From: Ruminococcus sp.
Lineage (GTDB): Bacteria > Bacillota > Clostridia > Oscillospirales > Ruminococcaceae
Length of the DNA stretch: 64,000 nucleotides
Assembly (NCBI GenBank): GCA_017529875.1
Contig: JAFXNC010000030.1
Coordinates: 1 to 64,000 of the forward strand
Reading direction: 5' to 3'
The translations under genes and the position numbers were made by a program. Under the pieces are notes generated by a model. That model did not search any database and was not told the DNA's origin. It saw only the letters and a list, made by a program, of their open reading frames with translations. Below, piece after piece: positions 16,072 to 24,795 of the stretch; the first letter of the stretch is position 1, and every line of letters begins with the position of its first letter.

Positions 16072-17804
16072 TCGGTATGATAAGACGCATCCTCGGCGTT
16101 TCTGGGAAATACAGGGGCAGGATATACGGCGCTATGATCCTTTCGTTCCTGAAAGGCGTGCTGATGAAAACGCCGATCATCGTCACATACTTTGTAGTGA
16201 CGGCATTCATCGACGGCGAGCTTACGAAAACAGCCGCCCTCTGCGGAGCCATTGCCCTTGTGGGAAGTGTTGTGCTGCAAGCGCTGTTCCAGTACCTTGC
16301 GGACAGGCTCCAGAGCGCAGCTGGGTATATGATCTTTGCGGATATGCGAATGAAACTGGGCAAACATCTTCGCCGCCTGCCTATGGGCTATTTCACCGAG
16401 GGCAACATCGGAAAGATCAGCTCGGTGCTCTCCACGGATATGGTTTTCATCGAGGAAAACTGTATGTCCGTGCTTGCGGATATGATGAGCTATCTGTTTT
16501 CTCAGGGGATAATGATACTGTTCATGTTCTTCTTCGACTGGCGCCTCGGAATGGCATCTCTCGCCGTTACTGCGTGCATGGCGATCCTCGGCAGAGCTAT
16601 GATGAAAAACGATCTGAAACACTCCGGCAACAGACAGCAGGCCTCCGAGGTGCAGACTCAGGCGGTGCTTGATTTCACCGAGGGCATCGGCATTATCAAG
16701 ACATACAACCTTCTCGGTGAGAAATCAAAAGAGCTCACCGACAGCTTCGACACCAACTGCCGTGTGAACCTTGATTTTGAGCTCTCGAACCGCCCCTACA
16801 AGCTGGGTGTGTTCCTGATCTACGGCATCGGCACGGCGGCAATGTTGGGGCTTTCGGCGTTCCTCTATGCGCAGGGATATATGGAGCTGAAATTCTTCAT
16901 CGGTATGCTGCTGTGCCTGTTCGACCTTTTCATTCCGATCAAATCCTTCTATGATCAGGAGGCGAGGCTCACGGTGATGAGCGCCTGCATGGACAGGATA
17001 GACGCCCTCTTTGCTGAGCCGGAGCTTGACGACAGCGGCACTCTCATCCTCAATGACACCGCCGCCCCGGAGATAGAGTACAGAAACGTCTCCTTCGCCT
17101 ACGATAAAAATGAGGTGCTGAAAAACATCTCCTTCAAGGCGGAGAAAGGCACCATGACCGCCCTTGTGGGGCCCTCCGGGGGCGGCAAATCCACCATAGC
17201 AAGCGTGCTCCCGCGGTTCTGGGATGTGCAGTCCGGAGAGATACTTCTGCGGGGTACGGACATCAGAAAGATACCCCTTGCGGTGCTTATGGATAATATC
17301 AGCATGGTGTTCCAGCGGGTTTATCTGTTTCAGGACACGGTGTATAACAACATCGCTCTCGGCAGACCCGATGCCACCCGCGAGGAAGTCATAGAAGCGG
17401 CGAAAAAGGCTCGTTGCTGTGACTTTATCACCGAGCTTCCCGAGGGCTTTGATACGGTCATCGGTGAGGGAGGCGCAAGTCTTTCGGGCGGTCAGGCGCA
17501 GCGCCTGTCCATAGCAAGATGCATACTCAAAGACTCGCCAATCGTCATTCTCGACGAAGCCACTGCCAGCGTCGATGCCGACAACGAAAGCTACATACAG
17601 CAGGCGATCTCCGAACTCTGCAAGGGCAAGACCCTGCTGGTCATCGCCCACAGGCTCAACACTATCGCCCACGCAAATAACATCATAGTCATCAAGGACG
17701 GTCAGATCGCAGAGTCTGGCGATCACAACAGCCTTATGGATAAGGGCGGCATATACCGCTCTATGGTCACAAAGCGGGCTGTCGGTGCAGGGTGGAGAAA
17801 CTGA
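16068..17804 (+). CDS. ABC exporter half-transporter B (membrane domain plus ATPase)
   Basis: The product has 578 residues and the start overlaps the preceding stop (ATGA). Six membrane helices are followed by an ATPase domain with Walker A GPSGGGKST, signature LSGGQAQR, Walker B IVILDEATASVDAD and the H-loop VIAHRL. Both half-transporters keep all catalytic motifs, so neither looks like a degenerate partner. A bidirectional terminator follows immediately. The substrate is unknown. Confidence 0.92.
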   Translation: MIGMIRRILGVSGKYRGRIYGAMILSFLKGVLMKTPIIVTYFVVTAFIDGELTKTAALCGAIALVGSVVLQALFQYLADRLQSAAGYMIFADMRMKLGKHLRRLPMGYFTEGNIGKISSVLSTDMVFIEENCMSVLADMMSYLFSQGIMILFMFFFDWRLGMASLAVTACMAILGRAMMKNDLKHSGNRQQASEVQTQAVLDFTEGIGIIKTYNLLGEKSKELTDSFDTNCRVNLDFELSNRPYKLGVFLIYGIGTAAMLGLSAFLYAQGYMELKFFIGMLLCLFDLFIPIKSFYDQEARLTVMSACMDRIDALFAEPELDDSGTLILNDTAAPEIEYRNVSFAYDKNEVLKNISFKAEKGTMTALVGPSGGGKSTIASVLPRFWDVQSGEILLRGTDIRKIPLAVLMDNISMVFQRVYLFQDTVYNNIALGRPDATREEVIEAAKKARCCDFITELPEGFDTVIGEGGASLSGGQAQRLSIARCILKDSPIVILDEATASVDADNESYIQQAISELCKGKTLLVIAHRLNTIAHANNIIVIKDGQIAESGDHNSLMDKGGIYRSMVTKRAVGAGWRN

Positions 17805-17805
17805 A

Positions 17806-17849
17806 AAAAAGCCCTCTGTCCGGGACTGTCAGACAGAGGGCTTTAGTTT
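17806..17849. terminator. Bidirectional terminator
   Basis: AAAGCCCTCTGTC (17808-17820) pairs perfectly with GACAGAGGGCTTT (17832-17844) between the convergent exporter and flavodoxin genes. Confidence 0.85.
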
Positions 17850-17857
17850 ATAAGGCT

Positions 17858-18262
17858 TTACGCAAGTCCTGCCGCAAGAGCCTTGATCTTCGCAAGGTCG
17901 TCATCAGAGGGCGCATCGTTTACGATAAATCCCTCGCCGCCCACAAGCTCCGCACCTGCTGCGGTAACACGCTCCTGCCAGTTGCGCATCCACTCGCCGT
18001 CGCCCCAGCCGTAGGAGCCGAAGAGCAGGACTTTCTTGCCAGAGAGCTTGCCCTCTATTCCGGTGAAGAAAGGCTCGAACTCCTCCTCTTCAAGCACCTC
18101 CGCACCCATCGCCGGGCAGCCGAGAACAAGAGCATCGTACTCCGATACGTCGCCGGAAAACTCCGAAACTGTCTGAGCCGTTACGCCCGCACCCTCTGCG
18201 GCTGCTTTGGCAAGCGCCTCTGTGTTGCCTGTACCGCTCCAATAAATAACTGCTGTTTTCAT
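17858..18262 (-). CDS. Short-chain flavodoxin
   Basis: The product has 134 residues. The FMN phosphate loop is YWSGTGNTEALA near the N-terminus, then GCPAMGAE and FGSYGWGDGEWM, the flavin-contacting loops of short-chain flavodoxins. It is a soluble one-electron carrier that replaces ferredoxin when iron is short. GGAGG precedes the ATG. It is co-directional with the DUF3793 gene 34 bases upstream, below two GTTAGY operators, which agrees with iron-responsive control. Confidence 0.95.
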   Translation of the reverse strand: MKTAVIYWSGTGNTEALAKAAAEGAGVTAQTVSEFSGDVSEYDALVLGCPAMGAEVLEEEEFEPFFTGIEGKLSGKKVLLFGSYGWGDGEWMRNWQERVTAAGAELVGGEGFIVNDAPSDDDLAKIKALAAGLA

Positions 18263-18296
18263 AAATGTACCTCCAACTATTGTTTATATACAAAAG

Positions 18297-18860
18297 CTAC
18301 GCCACGCAGGCGGCCAGCTTTTTTCCCTGTTCAAGCTGCGCGCAGAGCTCTGCGCGGCAGCGGTGATACTGCGCAAATACGCGCCTTGCACGCTCCACAT
18401 TTCCATATACCTTCCACACCCCGCAGAGTTTGCACCGCTGTCCGCAGTTGTCGATGAACCCCTTTACGTCCTCCAGAGGATAGTCAAGAAATATGCCGAT
18501 CTCGTGTGGGAATTCATCCTCAGATAGTCTTTCCGAAAGCCTGTCAAGGCACTGCTCCACAGTCAGCTTTTCGCCGTATCCGTACCCCGAAAGAAATTTC
18601 CTTACCGCCCTGCACCGGAGCCTCTGTTTCAGCATCTCCACGCTGTATATATACACCAGCCGCCGCTTTTCGTTTACGGGGATGAGCCTTATCCGCAGCC
18701 CCCGTTCCGCAAGCTGACCGCCCAAAAACTCCGCAAGTCCCGACAGATCAAACTCCTCGCAGGAAAGGGATAGCAGACTTCCGCATTTGATGCCCATAAG
18801 CGTGGGCGCAGCGTGGTAGGCGAGAGCCATTTCAAATTTGTTTATCTCGGATGCCAACAT
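18297..18860 (-). CDS. DUF3793 family protein
   Basis: The product has 187 residues. It shows the family pattern: HAAPTLMGIKCGSLLSLS near the N-terminus, FPHEIGIFLDYPLEDVKGF in the middle and CGVWKVYGNVERARRVF near the C-terminus. The function is unknown. In clostridia this family often neighbours flavodoxin and Feo iron-transport genes, as here with flavodoxin. GGAGTG precedes the ATG. A role in iron limitation is inference from context. Confidence 0.88.
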   Translation of the reverse strand: MLASEINKFEMALAYHAAPTLMGIKCGSLLSLSCEEFDLSGLAEFLGGQLAERGLRIRLIPVNEKRRLVYIYSVEMLKQRLRCRAVRKFLSGYGYGEKLTVEQCLDRLSERLSEDEFPHEIGIFLDYPLEDVKGFIDNCGQRCKLCGVWKVYGNVERARRVFAQYHRCRAELCAQLEQGKKLAACVA

Positions 18861-18883
18861 TTTTTCACTCCGTTCTGTTACAG

Positions 18884-18899
18884 GTTAGCAAACGTTAAC
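18884..18899 (-). promoter_or_regulatory. GTTAGY palindrome (one mismatch), DUF3793 leader
   Basis: GTTAGCAAACGTTAAC, between the promoter and the start of the DUF3793 gene. A GACCGGCAGA/TCTGTCGGTC stem (18916-18941) separates it from the next copy. Confidence 0.6.
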
Positions 18900-18949
18900 C
18901 TTTGCTCTGTATAATGACCGGCAGACTTGCATCTGTCGGTCTGTATTGA

Positions 18950-18965
18950 GTAAGCGGTTGCTAAC
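18950..18965 (-). promoter_or_regulatory. GTTAGY palindrome (one mismatch) just downstream of the -10 box
   Basis: GTAAGCGGTTGCTAAC starts 11 bases after the -10 box on the minus strand, close to its position in the metal-ATPase promoter. Confidence 0.65.
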
Positions 18966-18976
18966 CCACAGCTATT

Positions 18977-19005
18977 ATTATACACCCTTATTTTTGATTT
19001 GTCAA
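18977..19005 (-). promoter_or_regulatory. Promoter of DUF3793-flavodoxin
   Basis: On the minus strand: TTGACA (19000-19005), 17 bp, TATAAT (18977-18982). A perfect consensus. Confidence 0.9.
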
Positions 19006-19120
19006 GAGGGACAGAAAAAATACTGTCACATCCGGCTGATATTACTTTGCTCATAAAGATATATTATGCGCAGAATTACCGATTCATCTCGTTATTCGGG
19101 AACAAAATTTGAGTTAGCTA

Positions 19121-19149
19121 TTGACAACTCAAATCAAATGTGCTAAAAT
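19121..19149 (+). promoter_or_regulatory. Promoter of the methyltransferase-ZIP-DtxR cluster
   Basis: TTGACA (19121-19126), 17 bp, TAAAAT (19144-19149). The -35 lies within an ATTTGAGTT/AACTCAAAT inverted repeat. Confidence 0.85.
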
Positions 19150-19153
19150 GTCT

Positions 19154-19169
19154 GTTAGCATCAGCTAAC
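19154..19169 (+). promoter_or_regulatory. Perfect GTTAGY palindrome after the -10 box
   Basis: GTTAGCATCAGCTAAC begins 5 bases after the -10 box, covering the expected transcription start. Confidence 0.8.
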
Positions 19170-19228
19170 CCTACGTTGTGCAAAACAAGGATAATATAAG
19201 GTAAGTATTGAAAACTTGGAGGAAAAAT

Positions 19229-19822
19229 ATGTCATTTACAGATAATTTCGGCAACCCAAAAGGGCTGCTGGGCAGGATGATGCTCGTCAGCATGGACAGA
19301 GAGCATCTGCCTATGGCAAAGTGGGCGTACCCGAAGATAAGATTTCCGCAGGCTGGCGTTATCGCCGACATCGGCTGCGGCGGAGGATATAACATCAAGC
19401 GTATGCTCACTATGTCCGACAAGGCTGAATTCGTGGGTCTCGACATCTCGGACGAAAGCGTCCGCAAAGCCGAAAAGGTCAACAGGGATGAGCTCGGCAA
19501 GCGCGTGAAGATAATCAAGGGCAGCGCCGAAAAGCTGCCGTTTAAGGACAACAGCACCGACCTTGTCACGGCCTTTGAAACGGTGTTCTTCTGGAAGGAT
19601 ATCCGTGCAGGTTTTTCGGAGGTGTTCCGCTGTCTGAGACCCGGCGGGAGCTTTGCGGTCATAAACAACTACGGCGATCCGAATGTGGATTGGGAAAAGA
19701 AAGTACCCTGCATGACCCGCTATACCGCCGAGCAGATAGATGCACTGATGACCGACACTGGCTTTTCGGAAGTTGCCGTCAGCAAAAAGGATAACCTGTT
19801 TCTCGTGATCAGTAAGAAGTGA
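19229..19822 (+). CDS. Class I SAM-dependent methyltransferase
   Basis: The product has 197 residues from the ATG at 19229, which follows TTGGAGG; an upstream TTG at 19208 lies before that site. The SAM-binding motif I is VIADIGCGGGYNIK, followed by motif II (EFVGLDIS) and GSAEKLPFKDNSTDLVTAFETVFFW as motif III and post-III. The substrate is not evident; the sequence resembles UbiE/Methyltransf_11 enzymes. It is the first gene of the metal-regulated cluster, so a metal-linked metabolite is possible. Confidence 0.88.
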   Translation: MSFTDNFGNPKGLLGRMMLVSMDREHLPMAKWAYPKIRFPQAGVIADIGCGGGYNIKRMLTMSDKAEFVGLDISDESVRKAEKVNRDELGKRVKIIKGSAEKLPFKDNSTDLVTAFETVFFWKDIRAGFSEVFRCLRPGGSFAVINNYGDPNVDWEKKVPCMTRYTAEQIDALMTDTGFSEVAVSKKDNLFLVISKK

Positions 19823-19839
19823 ATTATTTATGCAATGCA

Positions 19840-19855
19840 GTTAGCCTAAACTAAC
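19840..19855 (+). promoter_or_regulatory. GTTAGY palindrome upstream of the ZIP gene
   Basis: GTTAGCCTAAACTAAC lies 18 bases before the ZIP start. It contains TTAGCCTAA, the central part of known DtxR/IdeR boxes. Confidence 0.75.
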
Positions 19856-19873
19856 AAAGAAAGGAGTATCAGT

Positions 19874-20656
19874 ATGAACAGCGAAGTTATCCCCGGCCTG
19901 CTTATCCCTTTTGCAGGAACGGCGGCAGGCTCGGCCTGCGTATTCTTTATGCGTCGCAGCCTCGGCAGACAGCTCCAGCGGGCGCTTACAGGTTTCGCCG
20001 CAGGAGTGATGACCGCCGCCTCGATCTGGAGTCTGCTGATCCCGGCTATGGAGCAGGCAAGCGATATGGGCAAGCTCTCGTTTATACCGGCTGTCGTGGG
20101 TTTCTGGTGCGGCGTGCTGTTTCTCCTGCTGCTGGATACGCTGATACCCCACCTCCACATGAACGCCGAAAAAGCCGAGGGCGTACCCTCACGGCTTGCC
20201 CGCACGACAATGATGGTGCTGGCGGTGACGCTCCACAATATCCCCGAGGGTATGGCTGTTGGCATCGTCTATGCGGGGTTCGTTTCCGGCTCTGCGGAGA
20301 TGACGGCGGGCGGCGCATTCGCCCTTGCCTTGGGCATTGCGATACAGAACTTCCCGGAGGGAGCCATAATCTCCATGCCCCTCCACGCCGAGGGCAAAAG
20401 CAAGTTCAGAGCCTTCCTTGACGGCGTTCTCTCGGGAGCAGTCGAACCAATGGGTGCGCTGCTGACAATACTTTTCGCGGGTCTGTTCCTGCCGGCGATG
20501 CCTTATCTTCTGAGCTTTGCGGCGGGTGCGATGATCTATGTGGTAGTCGAGGAGCTTATCCCCGAAATGTCAGAGGGAGAGCACTCGAACATCGGGGTGC
20601 TGATGTTCTCGGTGGGGTTCACGCTGATGATGATACTTGATGTTGCGCTTGGATAA
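19874..20656 (+). CDS. ZIP-family divalent metal transporter
   Basis: The product has 260 residues with about eight membrane helices. Helix IV carries HNIPEGMAVG and helix V IQNFPEGA, the paired H-x-x-x-E and N-x-x-x-E metal-binding motifs of ZIP carriers. In the second motif the usual histidine is absent (Q-N instead). ZIP proteins import Zn, Fe or Mn. The GTTAGY operator upstream and the DtxR gene two genes downstream point to uptake of Fe or Mn under feedback control. Confidence 0.92.
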   Translation: MNSEVIPGLLIPFAGTAAGSACVFFMRRSLGRQLQRALTGFAAGVMTAASIWSLLIPAMEQASDMGKLSFIPAVVGFWCGVLFLLLLDTLIPHLHMNAEKAEGVPSRLARTTMMVLAVTLHNIPEGMAVGIVYAGFVSGSAEMTAGGAFALALGIAIQNFPEGAIISMPLHAEGKSKFRAFLDGVLSGAVEPMGALLTILFAGLFLPAMPYLLSFAAGAMIYVVVEELIPEMSEGEHSNIGVLMFSVGFTLMMILDVALG

Positions 20657-20668
20657 AGGAGGAAAACA

Positions 20669-21175
20669 ATGCTGATAACCGTTCTTTGCGGGCTGCTGAT
20701 GATGGCGGGACTGTTCCTTATGCTGCTGTCGGGGGTAGGGTTTATACAGGATAAACGATTCTTCGGCTCCGCTCCGAAAGAGGTGCGCGACGCCGTCCCG
20801 GAATCAAAGCCCGAACGTTTCAAGGGACAGCACACCGCAGGCTGGATAATGGCAGCCGTGTCCGTACTTATGCTGGTTGCAGCGCCCATTCTCGGCGCGG
20901 CAGACGGCATACAAAACGGCTTTGGATTTATGGATTTCTTCATCCGGTTCAATGTGATGTGGCTGATGATGAAAGCCTTTGACATCATCTTTTTTGACTG
21001 GGTACTGCTGTGCAATGCGGGGTTCAATTTCTTCCCCCATTTCTACCCGGAGACCAAAGCGGTGCTGGGGCATCATCTTTTCGGGTACAACCGGAAGACC
21101 CATGCAGCGCATATTATCGGCGGGGCGGCTGTTTCGGCAGTGCTTGGGTGGATATGCTTATTGATAGCAGGATAA
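20669..21175 (+). CDS. Small integral membrane protein of the metal cluster
   Basis: The product has 168 residues with about four membrane helices (around 3-23, 58-75, 88-108 and 145-165). A soluble loop contains RDAVPESKPERFKGQHTAGW. AAAGGAGG precedes the start, 12 bases after the ZIP stop. I recognise no family. Position between a ZIP transporter and a DtxR regulator suggests a role in metal handling. Confidence 0.75.
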   Translation: MLITVLCGLLMMAGLFLMLLSGVGFIQDKRFFGSAPKEVRDAVPESKPERFKGQHTAGWIMAAVSVLMLVAAPILGAADGIQNGFGFMDFFIRFNVMWLMMKAFDIIFFDWVLLCNAGFNFFPHFYPETKAVLGHHLFGYNRKTHAAHIIGGAAVSAVLGWICLLIAG

Positions 21176-21187
21176 CGGAGGCTGACT

Positions 21188-21568
21188 ATGTTCAGAAAAA
21201 CAACAGAGGATTATCTTAAAACCATCCTCGGAATGACCGAAAACAGCGGCGGTGTCCGCAATACAGACCTTGCAAAAAAGCTGGGGATAAAAAAGCCCTC
21301 AGTCACTTCTGCCGTAAAGCAGCTTGAGGAGGAAGGCTATGTTTCTCGCACGGAGAACGGCTCGATAATACTTACGGCAAGCGGAATGCAGATCGCAAAG
21401 GATACCGTCCGCAGGCACTCGACCTTTGTGGAACTGCTGACCTCCCAGGGTGTTGAACTTGAGATCGCCGAGCGTGATGCCTGTGAGTTAGAGCACGATG
21501 TAAGTCCAGAGAGCTATGAGGCCTTTGTTCGGATAAACGAGCTTTTGAAAAGCAAGAAATCAGAATAA
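21188..21568 (+). CDS. DtxR/MntR-family metal-dependent regulator
   Basis: The 126-residue product contains the N-terminal winged helix TTEDYLKTILGMTE then GVRNTDLAKKLGIKKPSVTSAVKQL, and the dimerisation/metal-binding domain with ACELEHDVSPESYEAF. The SH3-like third domain is missing, as in MntR-type members. Metal ligands are probably the E/H residues of ELEHD and nearby histidines. It is the best candidate to bind the GTTAGYNNNNRCTAAC palindromes, whose GTTAG/CTAAC half-sites match DtxR half-sites although the spacing differs. Confidence 0.92.
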   Translation: MFRKTTEDYLKTILGMTENSGGVRNTDLAKKLGIKKPSVTSAVKQLEEEGYVSRTENGSIILTASGMQIAKDTVRRHSTFVELLTSQGVELEIAERDACELEHDVSPESYEAFVRINELLKSKKSE

Positions 21569-21588
21569 TAAACGGAGGTAAGAACGAA

Positions 21589-22206
21589 ATGAAGTCTGCG
21601 ATAAAAATTCTGGATTCAAAAAAGGAGTACCGTGCGGAGCTTGTCAAGCTGCTGTCCGAAGATGAGGTGGAAAAGCTGTGGCACAAGGCTGCTTCGAGGC
21701 TCAACAGTATGCTTGAAAAATATGAGTCGCTGCCCAAGGGCGTTCACGCCCATACTGATGACAAGATATTTCCCGCAGCGGCTATGTACATCACAGCGAA
21801 GGAATTCATGACCGAGGAACAGGCCTTTGCGGTCATTGAGAATGCAGCAATAGCGATCTGCGAAAAGGGACGGAAATCAGTAAGCAAAATGGTCAGGATG
21901 CCCTTCGGAGCAACAATGTTCATCAAGATGTGGGACCCGATGACAAAGAATAATTTCGGCTCGAAAAGCGGATTTAAAAACAAATTCTATCCGAAAGAAA
22001 AGGGCGCATACAGAATGGATGTGCTTGAGTGTCCCTACCGCAGATACCTCACCGAGCTTGGCTGTCCCGAGCTGACGAGGATTTTCTGCGAGAACGACGA
22101 GCGCGTTTACGGCAGCATCCCCGGCCTCGTATTTGAAAGAAAAGGCACCCTCGGCAAAGGCGCCGACAGGTGCGATTTTTACATCAGGAAGGCGGGCAGG
22201 GAATAG
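21589..22206 (+). CDS. ATC-hydrolase-like protein
   Basis: The product has 205 residues. It resembles the L-2-amino-thiazoline-4-carboxylic acid hydrolase family (PF14196): HAHTDDKIFPAAAMYI in the first half, and a cysteine-containing core MDVLECPYRRYLTELGCPELTRIFCENDE in the second. The true substrate of most such proteins is unknown. It is the last gene of the metal cluster, 20 bases after dtxR. A broken copy of its 3' part lies at 405-661. Confidence 0.8.
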   Translation: MKSAIKILDSKKEYRAELVKLLSEDEVEKLWHKAASRLNSMLEKYESLPKGVHAHTDDKIFPAAAMYITAKEFMTEEQAFAVIENAAIAICEKGRKSVSKMVRMPFGATMFIKMWDPMTKNNFGSKSGFKNKFYPKEKGAYRMDVLECPYRRYLTELGCPELTRIFCENDERVYGSIPGLVFERKGTLGKGADRCDFYIRKAGRE

Positions 22207-22378
22207 ACTTGTTTAGATAATCCCGGTTCAGTCTGTTTGGAGTCGTGCGGGGACATCTCAGCCCATTGTAACATGAGTATAGTGCAGTTACATTTATAAA
22301 ATAATAATCTGACTATCCCTTTCCCTCACCAAGCCCCCTATATCACAATTCCAACACCTTAAAGCCATTAAATAACGC

Positions 22379-22831
22379 TGGGTCAGCCCCCTAACTGTCC
22401 AATATATTTCTCCACAAATGAAAAATAATGTGCTATAATAGACATAACGAAACGCAAAAAGGTGGTTGAACGTTATGTCAGTATTCCCGAAGGCTAAATT
22501 TAGTATCGTTGATTTTTCGACACGTTACAGCTCCGAGGAGAGCTGCCGCGAGCTGTTCTTCCGGCTGCGCTACCCGCACGGCTTCTTCTGCCCGTACTGC
22601 GGCGGCAGCGAGACCGGTTCGGTCAGGACGCGCGGACTTTACCGCTGCAAGTCCTGCCGCAAACAGATCTCCGCGACAAGCGGCACCGTGTTTCACGGGA
22701 CTCACATCAAGCTCAATCTGTGGCTATGGGCGATGTATCTGTTTACGGTCGATAAGCGCGGCTGCTCGGCAGTCCAGCTGATGACAAAGCTCCGCGTGAC
22801 CTACAAAACTGCTTGGTATATATACAGCTGA
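22379..22831 (+). mobile_element. Truncated IS1595-type insertion sequence, left end
   Basis: The element appears to begin near GGGTCAGCCCCCTAACTGTC at about 22380, a sequence resembling the terminal repeats I recall for this family. A promoter-like GTGCTATAAT and the transposase start follow. The right end is missing. Bases 22207-22378 show no gene. Confidence 0.6.
22475..22831 (+). pseudogene. IS1595-family transposase, N-terminal fragment
   Basis: The fragment has 118 residues from ATG 22475. A zinc ribbon is visible (CPYCGG near residue 37, CKSCRKQIS near 58), followed by GTVFHGTHIKLNLWLWAMYLF and MTKLRVTYKTAWYI. These are the N-terminal parts of ISXO2/IS1595 transposases. The catalytic DDE domain is absent: the frame ends where sequence of the converging gene begins. 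It cannot transpose by itself. Confidence 0.85.
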
Positions 22832-22836
22832 TCTTA

Positions 22837-24612
22837 TCAAGCAGCGCTTTCCTTTCGCTTACGTGCGATAAGGAAACAGATCATTGCACCGAGTGCCGCC
22901 GAGCCCACGCAGGAAGCTACCATTGTGCCTGTGCCGACAACAGAACCTGTCGTCTTGTCGGACGCTTCGCTCGAAGTATCATCGGTTGCCGCTGCTGCCT
23001 GAGAGGAAGTGTCGGCTTCCGAAACGGTTTCAGTTTCCGATGATGTGTCTGCCGTTGCTGCGCTTGGATCGGTCTGCTCTGCGGGAGTTTCAGCCGGGTC
23101 TTCATCGGTCTTGACCGTACCGCTGAAAATGTAGAGACCGCCCAGCTTGTCATTGTAGCCGTAGTCGTTGCTGACGATATTCAGCGAGTCCTTCTGTCCG
23201 AAAAGCCTGATGCTGGTGCCCTTGTCCGACGGGAACTTGTTGGAGCCCTTCTGAGCTATGATATCCGCGGTTATGGGATCACCCGCCGCCTTGTCTTTGG
23301 TGGTGTAGAGCGCCAGCCATTGCTTGCCGACATCGCCGTTCATATCGCCTGCATCGCCCAGATGATCTTTCCCGAAGCCCTGGGCTTCACGGTTGCATTT
23401 CGTTACGTCATAAACGATATATCCGTACCGTCCCTTATCATCGGTGCTTTCGTGAACGATCTTTCGAGGTATCGGAGCGTAGTCCTGATGATAATATTTG
23501 TAAATATCATAAACAGTAACTACCGCCGAAACGACAGCGAGAAGTGCAGCCGCAATACATATAACAGTACCCGCCTTAGTCCAGGCTTTTCCCCTGACGT
23601 AATCTGCCCTCGATTTCGTACCCATTATACCTGCGTTTATGTTTTTCTTGTTTATATCTTCGACTTTCTGAAATGTTTTGTTGAAACTGTTATAGGCTTT
23701 TAAGTTCTGCTCACTGTCTTTTGTAAAATCATCAAAAACATCCTTGATGCTTCTTTCAATTACCTGATCATCACCTTTTACGACCATTCTGACAGTGGCA
23801 TCTCCATTATCGTCCATTTCCTCAAAGAACTTTCTAAACAGAGATCTCTGATTTTTTGTGACATTATCTATTGGATATTCCACCTCATATATAGAGTCCA
23901 TTAGTTTTTCGTAATTGTTTTTTTTCAGATATTCGCTGAACCTGGAAGCTGTATCATTCAGGTTTTTGTTGTGAGCTTTGGCGACATCCAAAAAGTTACT
24001 CATATTGCTTTTCAGATTTGCCCCATGCTTCAGCGTTGCGATACCTGCGACAAGAACGACCGCGAAGGAGGCATAGCTTGCGATCATAACAGTGGTTATG
24101 TCTAACCCGAACAGCTTGGTGTTGTAGGACGAGCCTGTTGACGACTCCAACTTGCGGGCTTCACTTGTGAGAGCTACCCCCGCAGGCTGGAAGTTGGTAC
24201 GGTCAACTCCCGTATAGACCGAGACGGCATCCTCTGATTTCAGAGTCTCCTCGGACTCCGCCCTTGCGTTTTTCCATCCCTCGGCGTCAAGCTTGCTGTT
24301 GACGATCATTTCTCCGATATCAACATAGGAAAGCAGCGCACGCTGACCCTCGGACATAGCCTCAATGACAGGATAAAGAGCTATCCGCTCATCTGCTTCG
24401 TTGAAATCGGTCTTCTCGTCGGCAATAATATCGTAAAGGGTCTTGCCATCGTATTTTATATCCGACAGGATCAGGTATTCCGTTCCCGCAACGCTCCAGG
24501 CAAGATCGCTTTTTTCGGGGTGCTGGGTGAAATATTCCTTTATAGCAGACAATACAGCGGATACAAATGCGCCGACATCGTGATGATATCGGTGCGTTTC
24601 ATATTTTTGCAT
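22837..24612 (-). CDS. Unknown membrane-anchored protein with S/T-rich stalk
   Basis: The product has 591 residues from the ATG at 24612, which follows AGGAGG; the frame is open 14 codons further. A helical N-terminal region (about 1-170) precedes a membrane helix (ITTVMIASYASFAVVLVAGI). A coiled region follows (about 200-350), then a second helix (AGTVICIAAALLAVVSAVVTV) and an extracellular-type domain (about 385-530). A low-complexity S/T/E-rich stalk and a C-terminal helix with RKRK complete it. There is no LPXTG-like motif. I recognise no family; it converges on the broken IS. Confidence 0.8.
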   Translation of the reverse strand: MQKYETHRYHHDVGAFVSAVLSAIKEYFTQHPEKSDLAWSVAGTEYLILSDIKYDGKTLYDIIADEKTDFNEADERIALYPVIEAMSEGQRALLSYVDIGEMIVNSKLDAEGWKNARAESEETLKSEDAVSVYTGVDRTNFQPAGVALTSEARKLESSTGSSYNTKLFGLDITTVMIASYASFAVVLVAGIATLKHGANLKSNMSNFLDVAKAHNKNLNDTASRFSEYLKKNNYEKLMDSIYEVEYPIDNVTKNQRSLFRKFFEEMDDNGDATVRMVVKGDDQVIERSIKDVFDDFTKDSEQNLKAYNSFNKTFQKVEDINKKNINAGIMGTKSRADYVRGKAWTKAGTVICIAAALLAVVSAVVTVYDIYKYYHQDYAPIPRKIVHESTDDKGRYGYIVYDVTKCNREAQGFGKDHLGDAGDMNGDVGKQWLALYTTKDKAAGDPITADIIAQKGSNKFPSDKGTSIRLFGQKDSLNIVSNDYGYNDKLGGLYIFSGTVKTDEDPAETPAEQTDPSAATADTSSETETVSEADTSSQAAAATDDTSSEASDKTTGSVVGTGTMVASCVGSAALGAMICFLIARKRKESAA

Positions 24613-24686
24613 ACTCTTTCCTCCTGATAATAAATAACCCGACGTGGTCCGCATCGTTGAGAGGCGTGTCGGGTTCTGTTACTTGT

Positions 24687-24715
24687 ATTATACCCTATAT
24701 TTGGGGCTTTGCCAA
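24687..24715 (-). promoter_or_regulatory. Promoter of the membrane-anchored protein gene
   Basis: On the minus strand: TTGGCA (24710-24715), 17 bp, TATAAT (24687-24692). The leader contains an AACCCGAC/GTCGGGTT stem. Confidence 0.75.
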
Positions 24716-24795
24716 GGTGTAATGAATTAAACTGTTTACATAACTATGTCAACAAGCGGTCATACATCACCCATAAACAGGGGAGAGCAAAGGTC

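Noticed and set aside
22837..22920. LPXTG-type sortase anchor on the membrane protein
   Set aside because: The sequence before the C-terminal helix (TTGSVVGTGTMVAS) contains no LPxTG or NPxTG motif.
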